Shown here piece by piece: positions 1 through 8,663 of a stretch of 42,849 nucleotides of DNA. A model generated the notes under the pieces. It did not search any database, had not been told where the DNA came from, and saw only the letters and a program-made list of their open reading frames with translations. The translations under genes were made by a program, and so were the position numbers. Source of the DNA: Lachnospiraceae bacterium (GTDB lineage Bacteria; Bacillota; Clostridia; Lachnospirales; Lachnospiraceae); the NCBI GenBank assembly GCA_017392525.1, contig JAFOVD010000051.1, positions 1 to 42,849 of the forward strand. Direction: 5' to 3'. The first letter of the stretch is position 1. Every line of letters begins with the position of its first letter.

Positions 1-1095
1 AAGTGGTTCAATAATTTCCTTGAAATCAACGAAATCAGGAAGTCCACCTACATTGTGATGGGACTTGATAACAGCAGATTCTCCGCCAAGACCAGACTCT
101 ACAACGTCAGGATAAATTGTACCCTGTGCAAGGAAGTCTACCGCACCAATCTTCTTAGCTTCTTCTTCAAATACACGGATAAATTCTTCTCCGATAATCT
201 TACGCTTCTGCTCCGGTTCTGTTACACCAGCAAGCTTGCTATAGTAACGTTCCTGCGCATTGACACGGATGAAATTTAAATCGAAATTACCCTGTGGTCC
301 GAATACGGCTTCTACTTCATCACCTTCGTCTTTACGAAGAAGACCATGATCAACAAATACGCAAGTTAACTGCTTGCCAATTGCACGAGCCAGTAAACCT
401 GCAGCAACAGAGGAATCCACGCCACCGGAAAGAGCAAGCAGGACCTTACCATCGCCAACTTTCTCGCGGATTTCCTTAATTGTTGTCTCTACGAAACTAT
501 CCATCTTCCATGAACCACTACATCCACAGATATTGCGGACGAAGTTGGAAAGAATTGTCTTACCTTCTGTAGTATGAAGAACTTCAGGATGGAACTGGAT
601 TGCATACAGCTTCTTCTCCTGATTTTCACATGCAGCGACCGGACAATCTGCAGTATGAGCAACAATTTCAAATCCAGGGGCCTCCTTGGAAATGTAATCG
701 AAGTGGCTCATCCAAACCTGAGTTGACGCAGACACTCCCTTAAACAATGGAGAATCCTGTCTGGTAAAACATTCTGTCTTACCATATTCACGAACTGGCG
801 CCTTCTCAACTTTACCACCTAAAACGTGGTTCATAAGCTGCGCACCATAACACAATCCCAGTACCGGAATTCCAAGTTCAAATAATTCCTTGCCACATGT
901 TGCCGCATCTGGAAGATAGCAACTGTTTGGTCCTCCGGTAAGGATAATTCCCTTTGGATTCATTTCCTTGATTTTCTCAAGGTCTGTCCTATAGGAATAA
1001 ATTTCACAGTAAACATTACATTCACGTACACGTCTTGCAACGAGCTGATTGTACTGTCCACCAAAGTCGATAACTATGACCTTTTCCTGATCCAT
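1..1095 (-). CDS. guaA: GMP synthase (glutamine-hydrolysing), 5' part; gene runs off the left edge
   Basis: Converts XMP to GMP using glutamine and ATP, the last step of GMP synthesis in the cytosol. My translation of the minus strand gives 365 residues of an enzyme normally a little over 500 long; the C-terminal dimerisation part lies outside the window. The N-terminal class-I glutamine amidotransferase domain shows the nucleophile motif GLCYGAQ (Cys82) and the FHPEV motif (His169, Glu171). The ATP-pyrophosphatase domain starts near residue 205 with the P-loop LSGGVDSSV (residues 222-230). The ATG at 1095 is preceded by AAGGAG at good spacing and by a strong promoter. The gene is divergent from the orphan gene at 1240. 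Assignment is firm. Confidence 0.97.
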   Translation of the reverse strand, partial: MDQEKVIVIDFGGQYNQLVARRVRECNVYCEIYSYRTDLEKIKEMNPKGIILTGGPNSCYLPDAATCGKELFELGIPVLGLCYGAQLMNHVLGGKVEKAPVREYGKTECFTRQDSPLFKGVSASTQVWMSHFDYISKEAPGFEIVAHTADCPVAACENQEKKLYAIQFHPEVLHTTEGKTILSNFVRNICGCSGSWKMDSFVETTIKEIREKVGDGKVLLALSGGVDSSVAAGLLARAIGKQLTCVFVDHGLLRKDEGDEVEAVFGPQGNFDLNFIRVNAQERYYSKLAGVTEPEQKRKIIGEEFIRVFEEEAKKIGAVDFLAQGTIYPDVVESGLGGESAVIKSHHNVGGLPDFVDFKEIIEPL

Positions 1096-1147
1096 GTATT
1101 ACTCCTTATCTTTTCTGAAGTTCTTTATTTCTATAAATTTACCCACA

Positions 1148-1176
1148 ATTATATGTTACAAACTTAGAAATAACAA
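1148..1176 (-). promoter_or_regulatory. Sigma-A promoter of guaA
   Basis: On the minus strand a -35 box TTGTTA (1171-1176) is separated by 17 bases from a perfect -10 box TATAAT (1148-1153), about 50 bases upstream of the guaA ATG. The divergent SigD-type promoter of the next gene begins only 7 bases away. I see no purine riboswitch in the short leader. Confidence 0.75.
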
Positions 1177-1182
1177 GTGGAC

Positions 1183-1210
1183 TAAAGTTTTTTGGTAGAT
1201 TTACCGATAA
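1183..1210 (+). promoter_or_regulatory. Sigma-28 (SigD/FliA-type) promoter of the orphan gene at 1240
   Basis: TAAA at 1183-1186 and CCGATAA at 1204-1210 are separated by 17 bases. This is close to the flagellar sigma-factor consensus TAAA-N15-GCCGATAA. It lies about 30 bases upstream of the start codon of the downstream gene, a distance that fits a short leader. Confidence 0.65.
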
Positions 1211-1239
1211 ATATAGTGAATTATGAGAGGAGTTTTTAT

Positions 1240-1761
1240 ATGAGTAATTTTTCTGTAAATGCAACTTATTACCTTAGAAATGCATACGCTCCGAATAATC
1301 GGACACTTATCACTGAGACAAATCGTAAGAAAGAAACTAACTCAAAATTGTCTCAGGCGGATTCGAACGCCCTGAAGAAGGCTATCCGTGCGTTACAGGA
1401 CTATGATTACTCAAAGTCTGAAAGCGAAGTTTCCTCTGCAGAGAAAACCCGTTTCGACAAAGAACTCCGTGCATTTATCGATACCTACAACTATGCGATG
1501 GAATCAAGTTCCAAGAGTACAAACCGTGATATCAAAAATGCCGGAAAGAGTCTCAAGGAGTTAGCTAAAAAATACGAAGACGAACTCAAGGACATCGGTA
1601 TCACCAAAAAGACCAACGGATACCTGAATCTATCAAGCAGTGCCACATCCAATCTAAAGCTCAGTGCCTTTGGCGATATGTTTGGCAGCTCTTCCAATTT
1701 CTTAAAGGAAGTACGAAATTATGCCGGTAAAATCGCTCGTCATGTTGACACCTATATCTAA
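1240..1761 (+). CDS. Uncharacterised 173-residue protein, probably in the motility regulon
   Basis: I do not recognise the family. The protein is hydrophilic, rich in Ser, Lys and Asn, and mostly predicted helical, with no signal peptide or membrane segment. A Ser/Asn-rich stretch near residues 120-145 precedes a short C-terminal helix. The composition resembles flagellar axial and hook-associated proteins, but that is an impression only. The ATG at 1240 is chosen over an in-frame TTG at 1192 because GAGAGGAG sits at the right distance and because the SigD-type promoter lies between the two candidates. That promoter is the best clue to its role. The gene is monocistronic and divergent from guaA. 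Confidence 0.7.
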   Translation: MSNFSVNATYYLRNAYAPNNRTLITETNRKKETNSKLSQADSNALKKAIRALQDYDYSKSESEVSSAEKTRFDKELRAFIDTYNYAMESSSKSTNRDIKNAGKSLKELAKKYEDELKDIGITKKTNGYLNLSSSATSNLKLSAFGDMFGSSSNFLKEVRNYAGKIARHVDTYI

Positions 1762-1774
1762 TCTTTACATGCTG

Positions 1775-1783
1775 TGCTATAAT
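1775..1783 (+). promoter_or_regulatory. Extended -10 promoter of the EamA transporter gene
   Basis: TGCTATAAT is an extended -10 element (TG-N-TATAAT). No good -35 box is visible 17 bases upstream. The expected transcript start near 1790 argues against the GTG at 1791 as start codon and for the TTG at 1821. Confidence 0.5.
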
Positions 1784-1820
1784 TTGTAGCGTGGCTGTTG
1801 TCACTAGATTGGAGTATATT

Positions 1821-2681
1821 TTGAATCAGAAAACTAAAGGTATATTTTTCATCATAAGCGCTGCATTCTGCTTTTCGCTTATGAGCTTATTCGTTCGACT
1901 ATCCGGGGATCTTCCTTCCTTTGAAAAAAGTTTCTGGCGGAATCTTGTTGCCATAGCATTTGCTATCTATGCCATCGAGAAAAATCATATTTCCTATCGC
2001 CTGGAAAATCCAAAAAATCTTAAATATCTATTTATACGTGCCATCGGAGGAACCATTGGTATCTTCTGTAATTACTATGCAATCGACCATCTTGTAATTG
2101 CCGATGCCAATATGCTAAATAAACTTTCCCCGTTTTTTGCAATCCTTTTTTCATACTTTGTATTAAATGAAAAAATCAAACCGGTTCAGCTTGGATTTGT
2201 ATTTACTGCATTTATCGGTGCACTCTGCATCCTAAAACCAAGCGGAAATTTCTCATCATTTCCTGCAATCATCGGTATGATTGGCGGCATGGGCGCCGGA
2301 CTTGCATACACTTATGTCCGTAAGGCAACACAAAACGGAGTCAAGGGACCACAGATTGTCCTATTTTTCTCCGTCTTCTCCTGCATTGCATCTATACCGT
2401 TAATGCTACCGGTATTTGTAGTTCCAAGTCCTACTCAGATTCTATATCTGTTTTTAGCCGGACTTGCTGCAGCCGGAGGACAGTTCTCTATCACCGCAGC
2501 CTATACTTATGCGCCGGCGAGAGAAATCTCTGTCTACGACTATACACAAATCATATTTGCCGCACTCCTCGGTATGTTTTTACTGGGTGAGCTTCCGGAT
2601 TACTTAAGTATCCTGGGATACTTCATCATATGTGGAGCGGGAATCGCAATGTTCTACTACAATAAAAGGGACGATCACTAG
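1821..2681 (+). CDS. DMT-superfamily (EamA) membrane transporter
   Basis: A 286-residue integral membrane protein with two EamA repeats and about ten transmembrane helices, as in the drug/metabolite transporter superfamily. An aromatic and charged stretch follows the first helices, and an NYYAIDHL segment near residue 90 is typical of EamA proteins annotated as S-adenosylmethionine or riboflavin-type carriers. The substrate cannot be read from the sequence. A TTG start at 1821 is preferred because GGAG lies six bases upstream; a GTG at 1791 would add ten residues but has no ribosome site. The stop codon lies in the loop of the terminator that follows. The gene converges with the metQ-like gene. 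Confidence 0.88.
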   Translation: MNQKTKGIFFIISAAFCFSLMSLFVRLSGDLPSFEKSFWRNLVAIAFAIYAIEKNHISYRLENPKNLKYLFIRAIGGTIGIFCNYYAIDHLVIADANMLNKLSPFFAILFSYFVLNEKIKPVQLGFVFTAFIGALCILKPSGNFSSFPAIIGMIGGMGAGLAYTYVRKATQNGVKGPQIVLFFSVFSCIASIPLMLPVFVVPSPTQILYLFLAGLAAAGGQFSITAAYTYAPAREISVYDYTQIIFAALLGMFLLGELPDYLSILGYFIICGAGIAMFYYNKRDDH

Positions 2682-2693
2682 GATCGTCCCTTT
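2665..2693. terminator. Bidirectional intrinsic terminator
   Basis: A 12-bp perfect stem (2665-2676 with 2682-2693) and 5-base loop is flanked by A-runs on the left and T-runs on the right. It can therefore stop both the plus-strand transporter transcript and the minus-strand nitrogenase-like/metNIQ operon. The stop codon of the plus-strand gene is inside the hairpin. Confidence 0.85.
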
Positions 2694-2722
2694 TTCTACA
2701 TACAAATGAGTATGCCTTTCTA

Positions 2723-3568
2723 TTACTGACGTACTGGAATGACAGCACCGTCGTATTTCTCTTCAATAAACTTCTGTGTGTCTTCATCTAAGAGCGCCTC
2801 TACCAGGGCCTGAATTGCAGGATTGTCCTTGTCCTCAGAACGAACAGCAATAATATTAGCATAAGGACTGTCTGCACCTTCACTAAACAGCTTGGCAGAA
2901 TCAATGCCTGCTTCAAGAGCCTTATTGGTATTTGTAATAAAGAAATCATAATCATCCTTTGTTGGAATAATCTGAGCAGAATCAAGTTCTACAATCTGCA
3001 ATGGAATCTTGTATTCTGTAATATCATCAACAGATGCTGAAAGTGAATCCTCTACCGCATCATCTAATTCAATAAACCCATTCTGCTCTAAGATTCGAAG
3101 TGCTCTATACTCGTTTGTTGCATCATTAGGAATTGCAACAACTGCATTTTCAGGGATTTCATCCTTAGATGAATACTTGTCTGAATATGCTGTGATTGGC
3201 TCCACATGAATTCCACCGGCACTTACGATATCATATCCGTTTGCCTCAACTTCAGACTTCAAATAAGGTTCATGCTGGAAATAATTAAAGTCGATTTCTC
3301 CTGCATTCAATTTCTCATTTGTTGTGGAATCTGCCGCTGTAGATACAAGTTCAATTTTGATTCCCTGCTCCTCAAGCTTTGGCTTAACATATTCGATAAT
3401 CTCCGAGTGAGGCACCAAATCTGCAATGCCCTTTAATACTACCTCACCTTCCTCTGCTGTATCCTCGGATTCTTTGGCTTTTGATGAATTGGAAGAACCG
3501 CATCCTGTCATCAATCCAAGCACCGTCGTTGCTACTAATAAACCTGCTAACAATTTTCTTTTTCTCAT
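2723..3568 (-). CDS. metQ: MetQ/NlpA-family substrate-binding lipoprotein
   Basis: The extracellular binding protein of a MetNIQ-type importer, 281 residues. The signal peptide has a lipobox LMTGC, so the lipid-anchored Cys is at about residue 23. The mature domain shows NlpA-family features: an IADLVPHSEI start, a FNYFQHEPYL segment around residue 95, and VVAIPNDATNEYRALR around residue 143. Relatives bind D/L-methionine, methionine sulfoxide or other small sulfur amino acids. It is the last gene of the operon headed by the NifD-like gene, about 30 bases after metI, with a GAGGAGG ribosome site. Its substrate may be methionine or an organosulfur precursor of the reductase upstream; that is inference. 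Confidence 0.9.
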   Translation of the reverse strand: MRKRKLLAGLLVATTVLGLMTGCGSSNSSKAKESEDTAEEGEVVLKGIADLVPHSEIIEYVKPKLEEQGIKIELVSTAADSTTNEKLNAGEIDFNYFQHEPYLKSEVEANGYDIVSAGGIHVEPITAYSDKYSSKDEIPENAVVAIPNDATNEYRALRILEQNGFIELDDAVEDSLSASVDDITEYKIPLQIVELDSAQIIPTKDDYDFFITNTNKALEAGIDSAKLFSEGADSPYANIIAVRSEDKDNPAIQALVEALLDEDTQKFIEEKYDGAVIPVRQ

Positions 3569-3596
3569 AGTTTTTTCCTCCTCAACCTATTAATTT

Positions 3597-4307
3597 TTAT
3601 ATGAGATTTCGAGTCTTTAAAATTCGATTCGAAATAACATTTCCTACTCCCTGGGTAATCTGCACCAGAATAATCAATATATAAACACAGGCGAATAACC
3701 TGTCATGCTGAAATCGCTGATAACCAAATCGCACCGCTATATCACCGATTCCCCCTGCTCCAAACATTCCTGCAAGAGCCGTCATTGAAATAATCGCGAT
3801 TACCGCAACCGTAAAACCACGTATCAATGAAGGTAATGTCTCCGGAATCACAACCTTGAATAGAATCTGACGATTTGTGCTTCCAATTGATTTCGCCGCC
3901 TCGATTTTACCCTTCTCAATCTCTAAGAGTGCGCTCTCCACTATTCTTGCATACATAGGAATACAGCTGGCCGCAATCGCTATGATACAAGCATTCGTTC
4001 CATAGGACTTGCCAAAAAATAATCTCGCCACCGGAATCATAAGGATAATCATCACCATCTGCGGAAGTGATCGAAGCACATTTATCAACCATCCGACTGT
4101 GGTATAAGAAATCCTTAACGGCAATAATCCATCCGGGCTCGTAAGGGTCAGGCAAATACCGAGTAAAACTCCAAACACCAGCACAATCACCGATGAAATC
4201 AATGTCATGTAAATCGTCTCTCCTATGGGAACAAGCAATTCTTTCCAGATATCCGGATTGAACGATGCTCGTATTACTTCCCAGAGAGAAGCATCCATTA
4301 AACTCAT
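3597..4307 (-). CDS. metI: MetI-family ABC permease
   Basis: Inner-membrane permease of the MetNIQ importer, 236 residues with five to six transmembrane helices. The cytoplasmic coupling loop EAAKSIGSTNRQILFKVVIP (EAA motif) lies around residues 133-152. The final segment, around residues 180-200, has the AGMFGAGGIGDIAVRFGYQRF pattern shared by MetI proteins. The start codon overlaps the metN stop in an ATGA arrangement, so the two are translationally coupled. It is slightly longer at the N-terminus than typical MetI of about 217-220 residues. Confidence 0.92.
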   Translation of the reverse strand: MSLMDASLWEVIRASFNPDIWKELLVPIGETIYMTLISSVIVLVFGVLLGICLTLTSPDGLLPLRISYTTVGWLINVLRSLPQMVMIILMIPVARLFFGKSYGTNACIIAIAASCIPMYARIVESALLEIEKGKIEAAKSIGSTNRQILFKVVIPETLPSLIRGFTVAVIAIISMTALAGMFGAGGIGDIAVRFGYQRFQHDRLFACVYILIILVQITQGVGNVISNRILKTRNLI

Positions 4308-5086
4308 ATTCCCTCACCTCCACTAAAGCTGATATTCTGAAATTCCTCCAATACCTTGGTGAATAATTCACCGGTATGACTCTTCGGATTGTTAAAAATA
4401 GATTCCACAGATCCTTTCTCCAGGAATCTTCCATTTTCCAACACTGCCATCTGGGAACAACTATAGCGAACAGCGTTTAACTCATGGGTTATCATAAGTA
4501 TTGTGATTCCTGATTTCTTATTGATTTCCTTTAATAAATCCAGAATCTGTAGCGTCGTCTGTGGATCAAGTGCCGATGTGGCTTCATCGGAAATGAGCAC
4601 TTCCGGCTTGTTCACCAATGCCCTCGCAATACCTACTCGCTGTTTCTGTCCGCCGGACAAACCTCCCGGATAAGAATCCAGTTTATCTGACAGTCCCACC
4701 AGTTCTGCTGTTTCCAAAACCCGCTCACGAATTTTTTCTTTGGATACTCCACTTATTTCCAGTGGATATGCAATATTTCTATAAACTGTTCTCGAGTCAA
4801 ACAAATTGAAATTCTGAAATACCATTCCAACTTTTTTTCTCTGCTCCAACAGCTCTTTTTTACTTAGTTTTAAAATATCCACATCACCGACTTTGATTGA
4901 CCCGCTATCCGGAGTCTCCAGACGGTTGATGCATCTAGCCAGGGTCGATTTACCTGCACCACTAAATCCGATGATGCCATATATCGTTCCCTTCTCTACA
5001 TCCAGATCGATTCCATTTAAAACTTCAAGCCCCTCTCCATGATGAAAAAAGGTTTTATGTAAGTCTCTTATTTCTATATAACTCAA
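4304..5086 (-). CDS. metN: MetN-family ABC ATPase lacking the NIL regulatory domain
   Basis: Energises the MetNIQ importer. In 260 residues it has Walker A GFSGAGKST (about residues 39-47), signature LSGGQKQR, Walker B VLISDEATSALD and the switch His in ITHEL. Typical MetN proteins are about 340 residues and end in a NIL/ACT-like domain that binds methionine and inhibits transport. Here the protein ends soon after the ATPase core, so that feedback site is missing. The only in-frame start is a TTG at 5086 whose GAGG motif abuts it, which is poor spacing. The TTG overlaps the stop of a 20-codon reading frame (5083-5145), so initiation may depend on coupling. Confidence 0.9.
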   Translation of the reverse strand: MSYIEIRDLHKTFFHHGEGLEVLNGIDLDVEKGTIYGIIGFSGAGKSTLARCINRLETPDSGSIKVGDVDILKLSKKELLEQRKKVGMVFQNFNLFDSRTVYRNIAYPLEISGVSKEKIRERVLETAELVGLSDKLDSYPGGLSGGQKQRVGIARALVNKPEVLISDEATSALDPQTTLQILDLLKEINKKSGITILMITHELNAVRYSCSQMAVLENGRFLEKGSVESIFNNPKSHTGELFTKVLEEFQNISFSGGEGI

Positions 5087-5145
5087 CCTCGTTCACTGTG
5101 ACTGAAGTTCTCGGCCACTTCTCCTTTCCCGCATATTTTTGCCAC
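5083..5145 (-). CDS. Possible 20-codon small ORF or readthrough extension after the NifB-like gene
   Basis: A short frame starting GTG at 5145 and ending in a TGA that overlaps the metN TTG. It is in the same frame as the NifB-like gene and separated from its TAG stop by two codons. It repeats the peptide EVAENFSH, matching EVAETFSH at the NifB-like C-terminus. It may be a coupling peptide for metN, a stop-codon readthrough tail, or a decayed remnant of an in-frame duplication. There is only a weak AGG upstream. Confidence 0.3.
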   Translation of the reverse strand: MAKICGKGEVAENFSHSERG

Positions 5146-5181
5146 GCCAACCTAACCGTGACTAAATGTTTCCGCCACCTC
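5098..5181 (-). repeat. Diverged in-frame tandem repeat spanning the NifB-like stop codon
   Basis: Two 24-base copies at 5158-5181 and 5098-5121 encode EVAETFSH and EVAENFSH. They are offset by exactly 60 bases, which is 20 codons in the same frame. Four of the codon differences are synonymous (GAG/GAA, GCG/GCC, GAA/GAG, TTT/TTC), while the peptide is conserved apart from Thr/Asn. Confidence 0.55.
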
Positions 5182-6441
5182 GCAAGGTCTGTCCTTGTAC
5201 AGTTCGGAATGTAAATCCTTGCCCTTACCGGGAATTCCCAGCGCATCTGCGCGACAATGCTGACAATGACGGAAAACTTCCAGATACTGCCCGGCCTCCT
5301 GTCTAACATGATCTAAAAGTTCACAACTCGGAGCCGGAATATCCTTCATTCCATTCTGTGGAATCAACGGGATAATATTAAGCAGTGATGCTCCACACTC
5401 TGCCGTTACCCTTGCAACTTCTTTGATATGTTCATCGTTAATACCAGGTACAAGTACCGAATTGATTTTTACAACTATGCCCAGTTCTGCAGCTCTTCTG
5501 ATTCCCTTTAACTGATTTTGAATCAACAGCTTGGCACCTTCGATTCCCTCGTGCTTTACTCCGTGTTCATCAATTACAAATTCATTGATTTCTGCTTCAA
5601 TCTCCGGGTCGATAGCATTTACCGTCACAGTAATTGTCTCAATTCCTATCTCAGCAATTCTGTCTACCTTATGTGGCAAACGGTATCCGTTTGTGGAAAG
5701 ACAACAAATCAATTCCGGGAAATGTTTCTTTACCAGAGCGAAGGTATCCAGCGCCTGATTGGATGCCAAAGTGTCCCCAGGTCCTGCTATTCCTACAACA
5801 GTCAGCTCCGGACACAATTCCATGGCACGCTTTATCACATCTATGGTCTCCTCCGGTTTCAATACAAGAGAACTGACTCCGGGACGAATCAGCGATTTAT
5901 CGAACTGTCTCGTACAAAACTTGCACTGAATATTGCACCCCGGACTAACAGGAAGATGAATTCTACCCGCAGTAACATTGGCCTTGCCACCCATACACGG
6001 ATGTCTTCTCTTAAGATGTGCAAATTGATCCCGGGACTTTTTATTTCCCGTGTCATTGGTTCCTCTTCGCTGTTTCTCCTGCTCCAGATATCTTGAATCA
6101 ATCAGTTTTACCTTGCCATAGAGGATATTCTGGATTACCACATTGATTGGCCGCTCCACATCGATTGCCTGAACCCTTCTTCGCTCAAGAACTGTTCTTG
6201 CCCCTGTTCCGCTACACTCTGCAAAGACAGCATGACAGTCAGAGATTTCCTCTGTCACAGCCTCCATCCTTTCATCGTGATGCTCATGGTTAAGGCAGGC
6301 CTTATCCACTTCTCGCACATCAACTCTCTTATAATCTTCCTTATCCGTGTTGATTTCATATATATCAAATCGATCTGCAGCACCGAAATGTCTGTCAATG
6401 TTCTGCCCATCGCTTGTTGCGAATGCTGTTCTGATTATCAT
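5152..6441 (-). CDS. nifB: NifB-like radical SAM cofactor synthase with N-terminal NifX-like domain
   Basis: NifB uses radical S-adenosylmethionine chemistry to build the carbide-centred 8Fe-9S-C precursor of nitrogenase cofactors. This 429-residue protein has the radical SAM motif CNIQCKFC (CxxxCxxC) around residues 168-175, preceded by the conserved HPC, and ends with CQHCRADALG, both NifB signatures. Residues 1-110 are a NifX/dinitrogenase-cofactor-type domain (FATSDGQNIDRHFGAADRF). In classical NifB that domain, when present, follows the SAM domain, so the order here is reversed. The ATG at 6441 has AGG upstream; a GTG at 6450 is the alternative. It follows nifH in the same operon. No NifE/NifN scaffold is present, so the NifB product may be inserted directly. 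Confidence 0.88.
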   Translation of the reverse strand: MIIRTAFATSDGQNIDRHFGAADRFDIYEINTDKEDYKRVDVREVDKACLNHEHHDERMEAVTEEISDCHAVFAECSGTGARTVLERRRVQAIDVERPINVVIQNILYGKVKLIDSRYLEQEKQRRGTNDTGNKKSRDQFAHLKRRHPCMGGKANVTAGRIHLPVSPGCNIQCKFCTRQFDKSLIRPGVSSLVLKPEETIDVIKRAMELCPELTVVGIAGPGDTLASNQALDTFALVKKHFPELICCLSTNGYRLPHKVDRIAEIGIETITVTVNAIDPEIEAEINEFVIDEHGVKHEGIEGAKLLIQNQLKGIRRAAELGIVVKINSVLVPGINDEHIKEVARVTAECGASLLNIIPLIPQNGMKDIPAPSCELLDHVRQEAGQYLEVFRHCQHCRADALGIPGKGKDLHSELYKDRPCEVAETFSHG

Positions 6442-6461
6442 AATTATCACCTGCCGTTTTA

Positions 6462-7319
<858 letters not shown>

Positions 7320-8654
7320 TTATCTATATGTTGAAAGCACGATGTCATAAATATCTTCAATTGCTCTTAATCCACCCTGATAACCTACGTATGCGCAATT
7401 CATAATCAAGCGATACTGAACCGGTGGAGAAATAATCAATAAGTCAGCATTTAGCTTACTTGCAAGATTCTTGTCCCACGCACTTCCCAAAATCAGTATT
7501 CTCTTGTCCTCGTATTTCTTTGCATCCTCTTCCAGTTTTAACTGATTATTACCGGCATCCGGATCGAATACGACTTCAATATCTCGCTTCTTATCCAGTT
7601 CAGAAATATTTTCAAACTGTTCTCTCACAAGATCCTGATATTTCTCCGGAATATCATCGACAATATACTGTGTTCCCGGAATAATGCCCAATTCGTTTAA
7701 TAGAAATTTGGAGAATCCAAGTGCATACGAGCTATCTGCAATTGAATACACTCTTCTAGGGATTCCATAACGGAATTCCAACATGAATGAAGCCATCTTC
7801 TCAATATGTTCATAGTATTTCTCCTCCTCTTTTCTGATGTATTCCTCAACCTTCTCCGTATCAAGTTCCGCTGCGCTTGCAACAGTTCGAAGGAAACGTG
7901 ACGTTTCAATCGCTCCGATTGGAAGATATGGAAACTGTACAAATGGCTGCTTATATTTCACCTTTAGGTGTTTTGCAATCTTAACTCCTACCCATGGTCC
8001 GATTACAATATTGAACTCTGCATTGGGAATCGTCTTCCATTCTTCCACTCCGCCTGACTCTCCTCCAAAGAGGATATTGACCTTTAATCCAATATCTGTA
8101 AGAAGTTTCTTGATTCCCTCCAGATTTCCATTCCAATATGGATCCTGATAAGGAATAGATGCAAAAACATTCACCAGTCCCGGAATCTTCTCATCACTTT
8201 CATAAAATTTATCTACATACTGATCAATGATTGCATTGACCAAACGCTCGTGGCTTGCGTAGTTATTGCTTTTAAAACCGCCCTCTTCCACGTATACAAT
8301 CGGTTTATCCTCGTCCTGAAATTCTGTAGTAACTGCTGCAACATCATCGCCGGTAATGGCTGCTGTACAGCCTGTAAGCACCACATATAAATCACCATCA
8401 ATTACCTTAAATGAGTTCTCAATTACACTACGAAGTTTCTTTTCCCCACCGAATACTACGTCCTGCTCTTCTGCATTGGTACAAGGTGCTGTGGAACCAC
8501 CTGCATATCCCTCACCCTGTCCGATAATTCTGGAAATCTGACCACCACAACCCGGACCGGAATGAAGAATCGGTACTCCTTTTTTTATTGCCACTACACT
8601 CTGGCAAGAGCCGAGTGCACATGTAAATCTTGGTTGTTCAATTGCCTGTGACAT
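7320..8654 (-). CDS. Nitrogenase-like component 1, beta-type subunit (NifK/MarK-like)
   Basis: At 444 residues it is shorter than NifK (about 520), lacking the long N-terminal arm. Cys12 (or Cys17), Cys36 in SGPGCGG and Cys96 in TGCTAAITGDDV correspond to the three P-cluster ligands of NifK (Cys70, Cys95, Cys153). VVFGGEKKL matches the family motif after the second Cys. It should pair with the upstream D-like subunit in an alpha2beta2 complex holding the P-cluster at the interface. The start has GGAG and lies nine bases after the D-like stop. The absence of a NifN-like paralogue favours a catalytic subunit over a scaffold, although a scaffold cannot be excluded from sequence alone. Confidence 0.88.
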   Translation of the reverse strand: MSQAIEQPRFTCALGSCQSVVAIKKGVPILHSGPGCGGQISRIIGQGEGYAGGSTAPCTNAEEQDVVFGGEKKLRSVIENSFKVIDGDLYVVLTGCTAAITGDDVAAVTTEFQDEDKPIVYVEEGGFKSNNYASHERLVNAIIDQYVDKFYESDEKIPGLVNVFASIPYQDPYWNGNLEGIKKLLTDIGLKVNILFGGESGGVEEWKTIPNAEFNIVIGPWVGVKIAKHLKVKYKQPFVQFPYLPIGAIETSRFLRTVASAAELDTEKVEEYIRKEEEKYYEHIEKMASFMLEFRYGIPRRVYSIADSSYALGFSKFLLNELGIIPGTQYIVDDIPEKYQDLVREQFENISELDKKRDIEVVFDPDAGNNQLKLEEDAKKYEDKRILILGSAWDKNLASKLNADLLIISPPVQYRLIMNCAYVGYQGGLRAIEDIYDIVLSTYR

Positions 8655-8663
8655 CTCTATCTC

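Noticed and set aside
55-671. Short plus- and minus-strand frames near the left edge
   Set aside because: They are out-of-frame shadows of guaA, which reads continuously on the minus strand through the window edge.
5055-5309. 84-codon minus-strand frame between metN and the NifB-like gene
   Set aside because: It overlaps the conserved NifB C-terminus (CQHCRADALG) in another frame and has no recognisable domain.
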